Shown here in pieces: positions 16,025 to 24,828 of a stretch of 64,000 bases of DNA. The DNA lies in contig JBGAQP010000021.1 of the NCBI GenBank assembly GCA_044220635.1, positions 10,217-74,216 of the forward strand, written 5' to 3'. A program made the position numbers and the translations under genes. The stretch's first letter is position 1, and each line of letters begins with the position of its first letter. The notes under the pieces are model-generated. The model saw only the letters and a program-made list of their open reading frames with translations. It was not told the origin of the DNA and searched no databases. This DNA is from JBGAQP01 sp044220635 (lineage in GTDB: Bacteria > Pseudomonadota > Gammaproteobacteria > Burkholderiales > Usitatibacteraceae).

Positions 16025-17260
16025 CTAGAAGGAGGAGAGGTTCGTGCCCTTGTCGCCGACCACGGTGTACCCCGAGAGGGTCCGCACGACGGCCGTCAGG
16101 TCGTTCGGGGTGCCCGAGTTGCGCACCTGCCAGGTGATGCCGTCGGCGCTGGTGAAGATGCCGCCCGCGCTGCCGACGGCCACGAACTGCCCGCCGTAGA
16201 CCACGGCGTTGAGGTCGCTCGTGGTGAAGGCCTCGCGCGCCGTCCAGGTCGTCGCGTCGCTGCTCGTGAGGACGGTTCCGCCCGCGCCGACCGCGACGTA
16301 GGTGTAGTTGACGACCGAGGAATCCGTCGGCGAGGCGAGCCCCACGACGGCCACCCCGCGCAGGTCGCTCGTCGTTCCCGACGTGACGGCCGTCCACTCG
16401 GAGGCGTTGGGGCTGGTGAGGATCGTGCCGTTCGCTCCCACGACGACGTAGAGTCCGTTGCCGTAGGCGGCGGCATGGAGGTTCGCCGAAGTGCCCGAGG
16501 CGAGGGCGGTCCAGTCCGTGCCGTTCGCGCTCGCGAGGATCGTTCCCGCGTCGCCGACGGCGACGAACCCGCCCGACACGAGCAGCGTCCCGCCGCGGAT
16601 CGCCGAGGTGACGGGGCTCGTGGACCGCGTCCACGTGGTGGCGTCGGAGCTGAAGAGCAGCGTGCCGTTGTCGCCGCCGGCGACGAAGCCCCCGCCGCCG
16701 AACCACACGGCGTGCAGGTCCGCGGGCGCCGCGGGGTTGGTTGGCGTCGTCGTCCCCGTGCCGTAGAAGGCGCTGTAGAGCGCGCCGCCCGCGCCGACGG
16801 CGATCGAGGCGTAGCCTCCCGTCACGTTGCCCGCGGCCACGCCTTCGAGCTTCGCCGACCCGAGGGGCGTGCCGATCGACCAGTTCGTGCCCGCGATCTG
16901 CGGCACCACGACCTGGGTGGGCGCGCCGGAGCCGCCGGGGCCGCCGTCCTTGCGGCCGTTGATGGTGAAGGAATACGTTCGGCCGTTCACGAGGCCCGTG
17001 ATCACGCGCGGGGACTTCGCGTCCACGATCGCGAGGCCGCCCGAGGTGGCCCAGTTGGCGGTGGTGATCGAGTCCCCCGGCCCGTAGAAGATCCAGTAGC
17101 TCACGTCGGGCTCCGCGGTCCAGGTGGCGATGGCCGAGGCGTCGCCCGGGATCACCTTGAAGTCGGTGGGCGGCTCGGCCGGGGAGCCGCTGCCGCTGTC
17201 GCAGCCGGCGGTGAGGAGCGCGATGACGAACGGGGCGAGGAGGGCGGAGAGCTTCTTCAC
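16025..17260 (-). CDS. Lipoprotein with fibronectin-like domain and Ycf48-like propeller repeats
   Basis: 411 residues. A lipobox (LTAGC, Cys20) marks a lipoprotein. Residues about 30-115 form a fibronectin type III-like domain (TDFKVIPGDASAIATWTA, then ITGLVNGRTYSFTI). The rest is a run of at least six repeats of about 40 residues with the pattern AVGxxGTILxSxxxxxWTxxxSGTxxDLxGVA. This resembles the beta-propeller of Ycf48/BNR-like proteins. Function unknown; likely an outer-membrane- or surface-attached scaffold. Convergent with the fasciclin gene, 35 bases away. Confidence 0.75.
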   Translation of the reverse strand: MKKLSALLAPFVIALLTAGCDSGSGSPAEPPTDFKVIPGDASAIATWTAEPDVSYWIFYGPGDSITTANWATSGGLAIVDAKSPRVITGLVNGRTYSFTINGRKDGGPGGSGAPTQVVVPQIAGTNWSIGTPLGSAKLEGVAAGNVTGGYASIAVGAGGALYSAFYGTGTTTPTNPAAPADLHAVWFGGGGFVAGGDNGTLLFSSDATTWTRSTSPVTSAIRGGTLLVSGGFVAVGDAGTILASANGTDWTALASGTSANLHAAAYGNGLYVVVGANGTILTSPNASEWTAVTSGTTSDLRGVAVVGLASPTDSSVVNYTYVAVGAGGTVLTSSDATTWTAREAFTTSDLNAVVYGGQFVAVGSAGGIFTSADGITWQVRNSGTPNDLTAVVRTLSGYTVVGDKGTNLSSF

Positions 17261-17376
17261 GATGCGTGGGGGCGGGGTTCGGCGGGGACTCGCTGGGGCG
17301 AATTATCCCATACCCCGCGCGCGGGCCGCCGGGAGCGCCGGCCGGGTGCGATTGAACGGCCCCGTTTCGGCCCAAG

Positions 17377-18507
17377 ATGACGGAAATGAACCCCCGCGCG
17401 CTCCTCAATCCCTTCGCCCTCGTCCTCGCCCTGCTTCACGCCTACATCGGCGTGCGGCTCCTGGGACCGTTCGACGCTCCGGCGCAGGCGGCAGGGGCGG
17501 CCGCGCTCGCGGCGATCTTCCTCGCCCTTCCCAAGGGCTTCGCGGCGCGCAAGGGGCGCGGGGCCTGGCAGGTGTGGCTGCCGTGGCTCATGACCGGGGT
17601 GTTCTCCTGGCTTCTCGTGCTCACGGTCCTGCGCGACTTCGGGCTCGTCGCGGCCGCGCTCTTCGCCTCCCCGCAGGCGCACGACGCCTGGGTGCGCGAT
17701 TCCGCGATCGCGGCGATGGCGCTCACCCCCGCGATCGTCGCTGCCGGATTCGCCATGGCGCGGCGCGTGGCGCCCGTCGTGGCGGTGGACATTCCCGTGG
17801 CCGGGCTCGCGCCCGCGCTCGAGGGCTTCACCATCGCGCAGGTGAGCGACATCCACGTGGGACCGACGATCCGGCGCGAGTTCGTCGAGCGGATCGTCGA
17901 GCGCGTGAACGCGATGAACCCCGACCTCGTCGCGATCACCGGGGACCTCGTGGACGGCAGCGTGCGCGATCTCGCGGAGGACACCGCGCCCATCGCCCGG
18001 CTCGCCTCGCGCCACGGGACCTTCTTCGTCACCGGCAACCACGAGTACTACTCCGGGGCGCGCGCGTGGATCGCGGAGCTCGAGCGCCTGGGCGCGCGCG
18101 TGCTCCTGAACGAGCACGTCGTGCTCGACCACGACGGGGCGCGACTCACCCTGGCGGGCGTGACGGACTTTTCCGCGCACCACTTCGAGCCCGCGCACCG
18201 CAGCGACCCCGCCGCGGCCCTCGCGGGCGCGCCCGAGGCTTCCGCACGCGTGCTCCTCGCGCACCAGCCGCGCTCGGCCGCGCGCGCCGCCGAGGCGGGC
18301 TTCGACCTGCAGCTCTCGGGCCACACCCACGGCGGGCAGTTCTGGCCCTGGAACCTCTTCGTGCGCCTGCAGCAGCCCTTCACCGCGGGGCTGCACCGCC
18401 TCGGGCGGACCTGGGTGTACGTGAATCGCGGCGCGGGCTACTGGGGGCCGCCGATGCGCTTCGGCATTCCCTCGGAGATCACGCGCATCCGGCTCGTTCG
18501 CGCCTGA
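17377..18507 (+). CDS. Membrane-anchored calcineurin-like metallophosphoesterase
   Basis: 376 residues. Four hydrophobic helices (about 8-145) precede a phosphoesterase domain with every metal-binding motif: VSDIHVGP (DxH), ITGDLVDG (GDxxD), VTGNHEYYSG (GNHE), LLAHQPRS and LSGHTHGGQFWP (GHxH). This is the YkuE/YaeI-like group. Such enzymes hydrolyse phosphodiester bonds, some on lipid or nucleotide substrates at the membrane; the substrate here is unknown. The first ATG (17377) and one three codons later (17386) are both possible starts. Confidence 0.88.
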   Translation: MTEMNPRALLNPFALVLALLHAYIGVRLLGPFDAPAQAAGAAALAAIFLALPKGFAARKGRGAWQVWLPWLMTGVFSWLLVLTVLRDFGLVAAALFASPQAHDAWVRDSAIAAMALTPAIVAAGFAMARRVAPVVAVDIPVAGLAPALEGFTIAQVSDIHVGPTIRREFVERIVERVNAMNPDLVAITGDLVDGSVRDLAEDTAPIARLASRHGTFFVTGNHEYYSGARAWIAELERLGARVLLNEHVVLDHDGARLTLAGVTDFSAHHFEPAHRSDPAAALAGAPEASARVLLAHQPRSAARAAEAGFDLQLSGHTHGGQFWPWNLFVRLQQPFTAGLHRLGRTWVYVNRGAGYWGPPMRFGIPSEITRIRLVRA

Positions 18508-18539
18508 CCCGCTGCCTCGGCAGTGGGCCGGGGAGAGGC

Positions 18540-19115
18540 TCACGCGTTGCCCAGCACCTCGTTCACCGCCCTCACCAGCGCGCTCATCTTGAAGGGCTTG
18601 GAGACGTAGCCGTTCGCGCCCGCGGCGAGGCCCTTGACGACGTCGTGCGGCGCGGACTTTCCCGTCATCAGGATCACCGGGAGATTGCCGATCCGGGGGT
18701 GCTGGCGCAGGCGCTCGAGGACCTGGAGGCCGTCGGCATCGGGCAGGACGATGTCGAGGAGCACGAGGTCGAGCTCCGTGCCGTGCTTGAGCTCGGTGTT
18801 GATCTCGGCGCGGTTCGAGGCCCAGCGCACCTCGAAGCCCGCGGTCATGAAGATGTCGATGAGCATCTGGCCGAGGTCGGCGTCGTCCTCGACGACCAGG
18901 ATCACGTACCGGGCGTCGTTGCGCGGCGGGATCCGTCCGGGCGGGCGCTTCGTGATGCTCACGTAGAAGCCCGACTGCTCGAGCTGCGGCGTGCCGGCCG
19001 CCGCTTCCTCGGTCGCGCGCTCCACCACTTCGGGCGCGGGCCTGGGCGCCGGGATCGCGCCGGGGCGCGTGAAATCGAGATCGTCGTCGCCGGGCGGGGG
19101 CGGGGCCTTCTTCAT
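18540..19115 (-). CDS. Stand-alone receiver-domain response regulator
   Basis: 191 residues. An acidic, proline-rich N-terminal 65 residues precede a receiver domain: VILVVEDDADLGQMLID, acceptor Asp in LVLLDIVLPDADGLQVL, Thr in VILMTGKSA, and Lys in GYVSKPFKMSALV. No output domain follows, so it probably acts through protein contacts as in chemotaxis- or phosphorelay-type receivers. No kinase is adjacent; the divergent neighbour is a proline-rich membrane protein 134 bp away. Confidence 0.88.
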   Translation of the reverse strand: MKKAPPPPGDDDLDFTRPGAIPAPRPAPEVVERATEEAAAGTPQLEQSGFYVSITKRPPGRIPPRNDARYVILVVEDDADLGQMLIDIFMTAGFEVRWASNRAEINTELKHGTELDLVLLDIVLPDADGLQVLERLRQHPRIGNLPVILMTGKSAPHDVVKGLAAGANGYVSKPFKMSALVRAVNEVLGNA

Positions 19116-19249
19116 GGACGGGAAGCATCCCACATTGCGGGTCGCGGGGCACGGCGCGGCACGACGGCCGCGTGCGCGTTGGAGCAAAATGCGGGAAGCG
19201 CGACGCCCGCCCGCACGAGACGGACTCCTTGTTTTCATCCTCCAGGCCC

Positions 19250-20662
19250 ATGGCCATCCGCCGCCCCGCCCGCTGGGGCGCCTACCGCTGGCGGATCGTC
19301 GAGACGCCGCCGCTCGCCGAGTTCGTGCTGCTCTCGATGCTGCTGCACGTGCTCGGCATCCTCCTCTTCGGGGCGCCCAGCGGGGGCAGCCGCGAGGGGC
19401 GCGCGATGTGGGGCTCGCTCGAAGTGTCGCTGCCGGGTGCGTTTCGCGAGCCCGCCCCGCTCCTGAAGCTCGACTCGAGCCTCGGCGCCGGCACGCGCGC
19501 CGCGCCGGAGCCTCCTCGTCCCGCGCCGGCCGCTGCACCTCGCCCCGCGCCGCCTGCGCGCGAACTGAGCATCACGAAGGAAATCGCGCCGCCCCCCGCG
19601 CCGCCTGCGCGCGAACTGAGCATCACGAAGGAAATCGCGCCGCCCCCCGCGCCGCGCGTGGAACCCGTGCCCGAAGAGGCGCCGCGCCCCATGCCGCGGC
19701 TGCTCGACCGGCTCCCGAAGTCCGAGCCCGACATCGAGCTACCACCGGCGTTGAAGCTGCCGCCGCCCGCGGACATCCCGTTCGTTCCGATGCCGTTGCC
19801 GGAGCGCCGGGTCGTTCCGGAGATCTCCGTCCCCGAGCTTGCGCCCGTCGAGGCGCCCGCACCCGAGCCGCCGCCCGCGCCGCGCATCGAGGCTTCCCCC
19901 GAGGTCGCGCCTGCCGCGCCCGCGCCGCGCGTGGAGCGACCGCCCGAGGAAGCGCCCGCGATTCCCGCGCCGGTCCTGCTGCCGCCGCCGGCAGTGCCCA
20001 CGCCGCCGGTGGAGCCGCCGAAGGTCGAGGTGCCGGCCATTCCCGTCCCGGCGCCGCGCCCGGCCGAGCGCGTACCGATCGAGACGCCGGCGGTGCCGGT
20101 GCCCGCGATCACGCCGCCCGTCGAACGCCCGCCGGTGGAGGTTCCCGCGCTTCCCGTCCCGAAGGTGGAAAGCGCGGCGCCGCAAGCGATCCCGCAGGAG
20201 ATGCCGGCATCGCAGCCGCCCGCGGCCGCCCCTGCCGAGCCGCGCTTGCCGCCCCGGGAAGCCGCGCCGCGGATCGAGCGCGAGGCGCCCGCCCGCACCG
20301 AGCGCGAGGCGCCGATCCGCACGGATGCGCTTCCGCGAATTCCTTCGACACGCACTCCGTCCGCAACGAGCGAACCGGCGAGGAAGGGCGACGACGTACC
20401 CTCGAGCTACGACCCGACGGCGCCCCGCATCGACCTGGATGCGGCGCGCAGGAGGGCGGGGCAGATCGCGAGGGAAGGGGCGGGGCAGCGCGCGATCTTC
20501 GCCATCCCCGTGCCGCCGAAGCCCGAGCACAAGTCGAAGGAAGCGATCGCCATCGAGAACGCCCGCAAGCCCGACTGCCGCACCGCGTACCAGGCGCTCG
20601 GGCTCGCGGCCGTGGTGCCGCTCATCGCCAACGAGTTCGGCGAGGGGACCTGCCGCTGGTAG
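19250..20662 (+). CDS. Proline-rich TonB-like membrane protein, unknown function
   Basis: 470 residues. One membrane helix near the N-terminus (about 22-40, FVLLSMLLHVLGILLFG) is followed by a 300-residue Pro/Ala/Glu/Val-rich segment like the periplasm-spanning part of TonB or TolA. A conserved-looking C-terminus follows, with YDPTAPRIDLDAARRRAGQI and a cysteine-bracketed end (KPDCRTAYQALGL .. GTCRW). The two C-terminal cysteines could form a disulfide. No TonB C-terminal fold is recognisable, so a link from inner membrane to cell wall or outer membrane is inference. A 51-bp in-frame duplication lies at 19543-19650. Start at 19250 chosen because the helix then sits at the usual distance. Confidence 0.68.
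   Translation: MAIRRPARWGAYRWRIVETPPLAEFVLLSMLLHVLGILLFGAPSGGSREGRAMWGSLEVSLPGAFREPAPLLKLDSSLGAGTRAAPEPPRPAPAAAPRPAPPARELSITKEIAPPPAPPARELSITKEIAPPPAPRVEPVPEEAPRPMPRLLDRLPKSEPDIELPPALKLPPPADIPFVPMPLPERRVVPEISVPELAPVEAPAPEPPPAPRIEASPEVAPAAPAPRVERPPEEAPAIPAPVLLPPPAVPTPPVEPPKVEVPAIPVPAPRPAERVPIETPAVPVPAITPPVERPPVEVPALPVPKVESAAPQAIPQEMPASQPPAAAPAEPRLPPREAAPRIEREAPARTEREAPIRTDALPRIPSTRTPSATSEPARKGDDVPSSYDPTAPRIDLDAARRRAGQIAREGAGQRAIFAIPVPPKPEHKSKEAIAIENARKPDCRTAYQALGLAAVVPLIANEFGEGTCRW
19543..19650 (+). repeat. 51-bp tandem duplication inside the proline-rich gene
   Basis: Two consecutive identical 51-bp units (CGAACTGAG begins at 19561 and again at 19612) encode the 17-residue unit PPARELSITKEIAPPPA twice. 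The lack of synonymous differences points to a recent slippage or unequal-crossover event, changing the length of the periplasmic stalk by 17 residues. Confidence 0.9.
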
Positions 20663-20687
20663 CGCGGGCCGCGCATCGCCTCGTCGT

Positions 20688-22061
20688 TCATGGCGCCGCC
20701 GGCGCCGCCGCGCCCGACCGCAGCCGCACCGAGATCGCCGCCCAGTCGGTCCTGCGAGTGAGGACCATGCCCGTGGCGAGCGCGCCGAAGACGAGGAGCG
20801 AGCCCGCGAGCAGGGCGTGGTCCTCGCTCAGGAGCAGCGCGTAGAGCGACGCGTAGAGGGCCACGAAGAGCCCGAGGAAGGCCGAGGTCCTCTTCCATGT
20901 TCCCAGGGGATGGCGCAGGTAGAAAGTGAGCAGCGCCACGCAGGCCGTGGCCGCCGCGAGGTAGGCGAGCGCGAATCCGACGTGCTCGGCGAGCGCGATC
21001 AGCAGGAGGAAGAAGACGGCGAGCGCGCTGCCCACGAGCGCGTACTGGACCGGGTGCAGGCGCACGCCCGCCATCGCCTCGGCGAGCGCGAGGCCCGAGA
21101 ACGTGAAGAGCACGAAGAGGAAGCCGTAGGCCACGGCGCGGTAGGAGAGCAGGTACAGGTTCACGGGATCGACGAGCACGAATCCCATCGTGAGGTTGTC
21201 GGGGCTCGCGGGCTTCGCGCGCTCGAGGGGCGCCTGCCAGGCGCCGCGGCCGCCCGTCGCGAAGTGCGTCGTCTTCCACGCGGCCTCGAAGCCCGCGGGG
21301 CCGATCGAGCGCCTGTCGGGCGGGAACGCGCCCATGAACGCGGGATGGGGCCAGTCGGAAGCGAGGCGCATCGTCGTGGCGTCGCCGACCGGGACGAGAT
21401 GCAGGCTCGTCGTGCCGGCGAGCTCCATCGCGAACCGGAAGGCGATCGCGCCGGGCGGCTTGACGCCCGCGTAATCGCCGAGCGGCGCCTCGAGCGAGAA
21501 GCGGGCCTCGTCGCCCGCGCGGCCCGGGACGAAGGCGAGCGTTCCCGCACCCCATGCGAGGGGCGAGACCTGCTTGATGCCGCGGGCATCGTCCGTCGCG
21601 ACGACGACCGAGGCGGACTTCCAGCGGCGCGACACGGCGCCATCCTGCGAAGGGGGCGGCGGCCAGTCGAACTCGCCCGCGAACGCGAGCGAGGCCCGGT
21701 AGAGGCGGATGGGATAGATGCCGCGGTGGAGCGTCTCGACGGGCACCTTGCCCGCGACGTCGAGCGTGCGCGGCGGGAAGAAGGCGGTGGGGCAGGATCG
21801 GGTCTTCTGCTCCGTGATCGTCTCCTCCTTGCCCGCGCGCTTCACCACGCGCTCCACGACGACGGTCTCCTCGCAGGCGATCGCGAGGAGGGGGCCGACG
21901 ATCGCCTGCGGCCCGCTCGTCTCGGCGGCGAAACGGGCCGCGACCTGCTCCGCGCGGGCCTGGCGCTCGACGATCTTCCGGTCGACGAGCGTGAGCGGAT
22001 AGACGAGCGCGGCGGCGACGGCGGCGATGGAGGCCGCGCGGATGAGGAGGGGAAACTTCAT
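20688..22061 (-). CDS. creD: CreD-like inner-membrane protein
   Basis: 457 residues. N-terminal helix (residues 5-28) with LVDRKIVERQARAEQV directly after it, then a large periplasmic domain starting with the family block SGPQAIVGPLL, and about six membrane helices at the C-terminus (from about 315, with LHPVQYALVGSALAVFFLL). This is the CreD/Cet envelope-integrity family, in enterics and Stenotrophomonas under CreBC control and linked to beta-lactam and envelope stress. No creB/creC-like pair is adjacent. Its end is 25 bases from the end of the convergent proline-rich gene. Confidence 0.9.
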   Translation of the reverse strand: MKFPLLIRAASIAAVAAALVYPLTLVDRKIVERQARAEQVAARFAAETSGPQAIVGPLLAIACEETVVVERVVKRAGKEETITEQKTRSCPTAFFPPRTLDVAGKVPVETLHRGIYPIRLYRASLAFAGEFDWPPPPSQDGAVSRRWKSASVVVATDDARGIKQVSPLAWGAGTLAFVPGRAGDEARFSLEAPLGDYAGVKPPGAIAFRFAMELAGTTSLHLVPVGDATTMRLASDWPHPAFMGAFPPDRRSIGPAGFEAAWKTTHFATGGRGAWQAPLERAKPASPDNLTMGFVLVDPVNLYLLSYRAVAYGFLFVLFTFSGLALAEAMAGVRLHPVQYALVGSALAVFFLLLIALAEHVGFALAYLAAATACVALLTFYLRHPLGTWKRTSAFLGLFVALYASLYALLLSEDHALLAGSLLVFGALATGMVLTRRTDWAAISVRLRSGAAAPAAP

Positions 22062-22359
22062 GGGCCTCGTTCCTTGGGGAAGGCGAAGGCCCAGCGTAGC
22101 GGAGGAATGTGGCGCGAAAAGGGCGCAAGGCGGGCCGGGCGCGGGCCGTTTCCGTCCGGCGATCGGCGGACGCGAGTTCGCGGCCGTGCCCCGTCCGCCC
22201 GGACGGCGGCCGAGCCACGGCAGGCCGTCGTTCGTCGCATTCGGCTGGCCGCCGCCTCGGCCGCGGGGCTACCTTGCCGGCTTCAACAGCCCGTTCCCGC
22301 CGCGGCGCCCAAGAGGATGCGCGGTGCCGGCGGCGCGGGTCACCCAAGGGGAGGTCGGC

Positions 22360-24006
22360 ATGTCGAAGGGTTTCGGTCCATGGTCCGCGGTGCTCATCGC
22401 CTTCAGCCTGTTCATGGGGCAGCCCGCCCTCGCCGGGGACGGCCTCCAGGGCCAGGTCGCCGGCGTTCGATGGCTCGAGGAGAACCTGGGGCGCGACGAG
22501 GTGCTCGTGCTCGATGCCTCGCCCGCCAAGCTCCACGCGGCCGGGCACATTCCGGGCGCGGTGAACGTCGATGTGTTCAGCTTCGGCGGCCGCGAGGTTT
22601 CCGCCGCCGAGATGGAGCGCCGCATCCAGTCCTGGGGCGTGAGCCCCGGGAAGAGGGTCGTCCTCTACGACCAGGGCGGCACCTACTTCGCGACCAGCCT
22701 CTTCTTCGATCTGCACTACCACGGGTTTCCCGCGGAGAACCTGGCGGTCCTCGACGGCGGGCTCGCCCGGTGGAAGGCGGCGGGCGGAGCGCTCACGAAG
22801 GACGCGACCCCGGCCCCGAAGCCGGGGACGTTCCGCGTCGTGAAGCTCGAGGAGGATGCGCGCGTCCGGCTGCCGGAGTTCCTCGTCGCGTCCGGCGATC
22901 CGGCGAACAACGCGCTCGTCGAGGCGCTGGAGCCCAGCCAGCACTTCGGGGGCGCCAGGTTCTTCGATCGCGCCGGCCATGTTCCCCACGCGATCATGGT
23001 GCCCGCGGCGGACTTCTACAACGCGGACAAGACCTTCAAGTCCGCCGACGAGATCCGGCGCATGCTCGCCTACCTCGGCGTCACGCCCGAGCAGCAGGTC
23101 TACACGCATTGCGGCGGCGGCATCGCCGCCAGCGTGCCGTTCTTCGCCGCGAAGTTCATCCTGGGCTTCCCCAGAGTCAAGCTCTACAAGGAATCCCAGC
23201 TCGAGTGGCTGCGCGACGACCGGGGGCTGCCTTTCTGGACCTTCGACGCGCCCAACCTGACGCGCGACAGGACCTGGCTGAACGGCTGGGGGAGCCCGAT
23301 GATGCGCGCCTTCGGCATGGCCAGGCTCAGCGTCGTCGACGTGCGCCCGGCGTCGTCGTTCCGGAAGGCCCACCTGCCGTTCGCGATCAACGTCCCCGCG
23401 GAAGCGTTCCGGCGCCATCTCGCCTCGCCGGAGAAACTGGCCGAAGTCCTTGGCGCCGCCGGCGTCGACGCGGCCCACGAAGCGGTCATCGTTTCCGACG
23501 GGGGATTGAACCCCGATTCGGCGCTGGCCTTCCTCCTGCTCGAGACACTCGGGCAGAAGCGGGTCTCGGTCTTCTCGGAGTCCGTGGACGAATGGGGGTT
23601 CGCCGGCCTGCCGCTGGACAAGGAGACCGATGCGGCGCAGGCCGCGAAGGCACCGCAGGGCGCCTCGAGCGCGCCCACGAAATACCCCGCCGACCTTCGC
23701 CGGGGCCTCGTGATCGGCGATCCCCAGGGCACCCGGGGGCTGTATCCGAAGGTCTATCTCGCTTCCGGCAAGGCGCTTCCGGCCCGGGTGCCGGAAGGCA
23801 AGGTGATCCACGTGCCGTACACGGAGCTCCTCAACGCCAACGCAACGCCCAAGGCCGCGAAGGACATCTGGAACGCGCTCGTGAAGGCGGGTGTGCCGCG
23901 CTATGCCGAGATCGTCAGCATCGCCGACGATCCGGGCGAGGCCGCGGTCAACTACTTCATCCTGAAGCTGATGGGTTACCCGGACATCAAGGTGCTGGTG
24001 AAGTGA
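22360..24006 (+). CDS. Secreted multi-rhodanese sulfurtransferase
   Basis: 548 residues with a signal peptide (cleavage near ALAGD, about residue 26). Three rhodanese-like domains are clear: domain 1 (about 35-145) with VVLYDQGGTYFA, where Asp replaces the catalytic Cys; domain 2 (about 165-300) with VYTHCGGGIAASVPFF, catalytic Cys present; domain 3 (about 325-425) with VIVSDGGLNPDSA, again no Cys. A degenerate fourth (about 455-548) ends IKVLVK. Only domain 2 can form a persulfide; the others are probably structural or substrate-binding. An AAGGGGAGG ribosome binding site supports the ATG at 22360. A shorter relative is at 33961-34875. The 298-bp gap before it (22062-22359) shows no gene. 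Confidence 0.86.
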   Translation: MSKGFGPWSAVLIAFSLFMGQPALAGDGLQGQVAGVRWLEENLGRDEVLVLDASPAKLHAAGHIPGAVNVDVFSFGGREVSAAEMERRIQSWGVSPGKRVVLYDQGGTYFATSLFFDLHYHGFPAENLAVLDGGLARWKAAGGALTKDATPAPKPGTFRVVKLEEDARVRLPEFLVASGDPANNALVEALEPSQHFGGARFFDRAGHVPHAIMVPAADFYNADKTFKSADEIRRMLAYLGVTPEQQVYTHCGGGIAASVPFFAAKFILGFPRVKLYKESQLEWLRDDRGLPFWTFDAPNLTRDRTWLNGWGSPMMRAFGMARLSVVDVRPASSFRKAHLPFAINVPAEAFRRHLASPEKLAEVLGAAGVDAAHEAVIVSDGGLNPDSALAFLLLETLGQKRVSVFSESVDEWGFAGLPLDKETDAAQAAKAPQGASSAPTKYPADLRRGLVIGDPQGTRGLYPKVYLASGKALPARVPEGKVIHVPYTELLNANATPKAAKDIWNALVKAGVPRYAEIVSIADDPGEAAVNYFILKLMGYPDIKVLVK

Positions 24007-24042
24007 GCCGTCGATCCCATCGAACCGGAAGCCGCGCCGGGA

Positions 24043-24828
24043 TCACATCTGCCGGAAGCGGTGCAGGAAGCTCCGGCTCACGGGCAGCACCTCGCTGCGG
24101 CCCTTCAGGTGGATGTTCGCGGTCTCGTTGGCCCCGCGCGTGACGTGGCTGATCGCGCGCAGGTTCACCAGCACCGAGCGGTGCACCTGCGCGAAGTGCT
24201 CGGGGTCGAGCTGCTCGGCGAGCTCCTTCAGCGGCGTGCGGATGAGCCCCTCGCCGGGCTTCCCGGCCTCGCCCCGCCACGCGACCAGCGTGTACTTGTC
24301 GTCGGAACGCAGGAAGTCGATCTCATCGACCGAAACGAGGCGCAACGCCTGCCCGACGGAGACGTGGATCCAGCGCAGCGGCGCCGGGCCGGCCTTGCGG
24401 CCCAGGTGCGCCGCCAGTTGCTCGAGAAGGGCCTCGACATCCGGCGTCGGTTCCGTGGCGCGAAGCCGCGCCTGGAGCCGCGCGACCGTGTCCGCGAGGC
24501 GCGCGGGCTCCAGCGGCTTCACCAGGTAGTCGATCGCCTCCTGCTCGAAGGCCTGGACCGCGTACTGGTCGAAGGCGGTGACGAACACGAGATGGGCGCG
24601 GCGGCCGATTCTCCGCGCCGCTTCCACGCCCGAGAGGCCCGGCATGTGCACGTCGAGGAAGCAGATGTCGGGCCGCAACGCCTCGAACTGCTCGACGGCC
24701 TCGCGGCCGTTGCGCGCCTGCGCCACCACCTCCAGCTCGGGCCAGGCTTCCGCCAGCATGCGCGCGAGCGACTTGCGCAGCAGCGGCTCGTCGTCGGTGA
24801 TGAGCGCGGTGGGCCTTGGGCCGCTCAT
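24043..24828 (-). CDS. LytTR-family response regulator
   Basis: 261 residues: receiver domain (ALITDDEPLLRKSLARML, acceptor Asp in DICFLDVHMPGLSG, Lys in IDYLVKPLEP) and a C-terminal LytTR DNA-binding domain (IDFLRSDDKYTLV, LKELAEQLDPEHFAQVHRS, then VLVNLRAI). It is translationally coupled to the upstream kinase (ATGA overlap, 24825-24828), which is its cognate partner. LytTR regulators bind direct-repeat sites upstream of envelope or secreted-protein genes; targets here are unknown. Confidence 0.93.
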   Translation of the reverse strand: MSGPRPTALITDDEPLLRKSLARMLAEAWPELEVVAQARNGREAVEQFEALRPDICFLDVHMPGLSGVEAARRIGRRAHLVFVTAFDQYAVQAFEQEAIDYLVKPLEPARLADTVARLQARLRATEPTPDVEALLEQLAAHLGRKAGPAPLRWIHVSVGQALRLVSVDEIDFLRSDDKYTLVAWRGEAGKPGEGLIRTPLKELAEQLDPEHFAQVHRSVLVNLRAISHVTRGANETANIHLKGRSEVLPVSRSFLHRFRQM

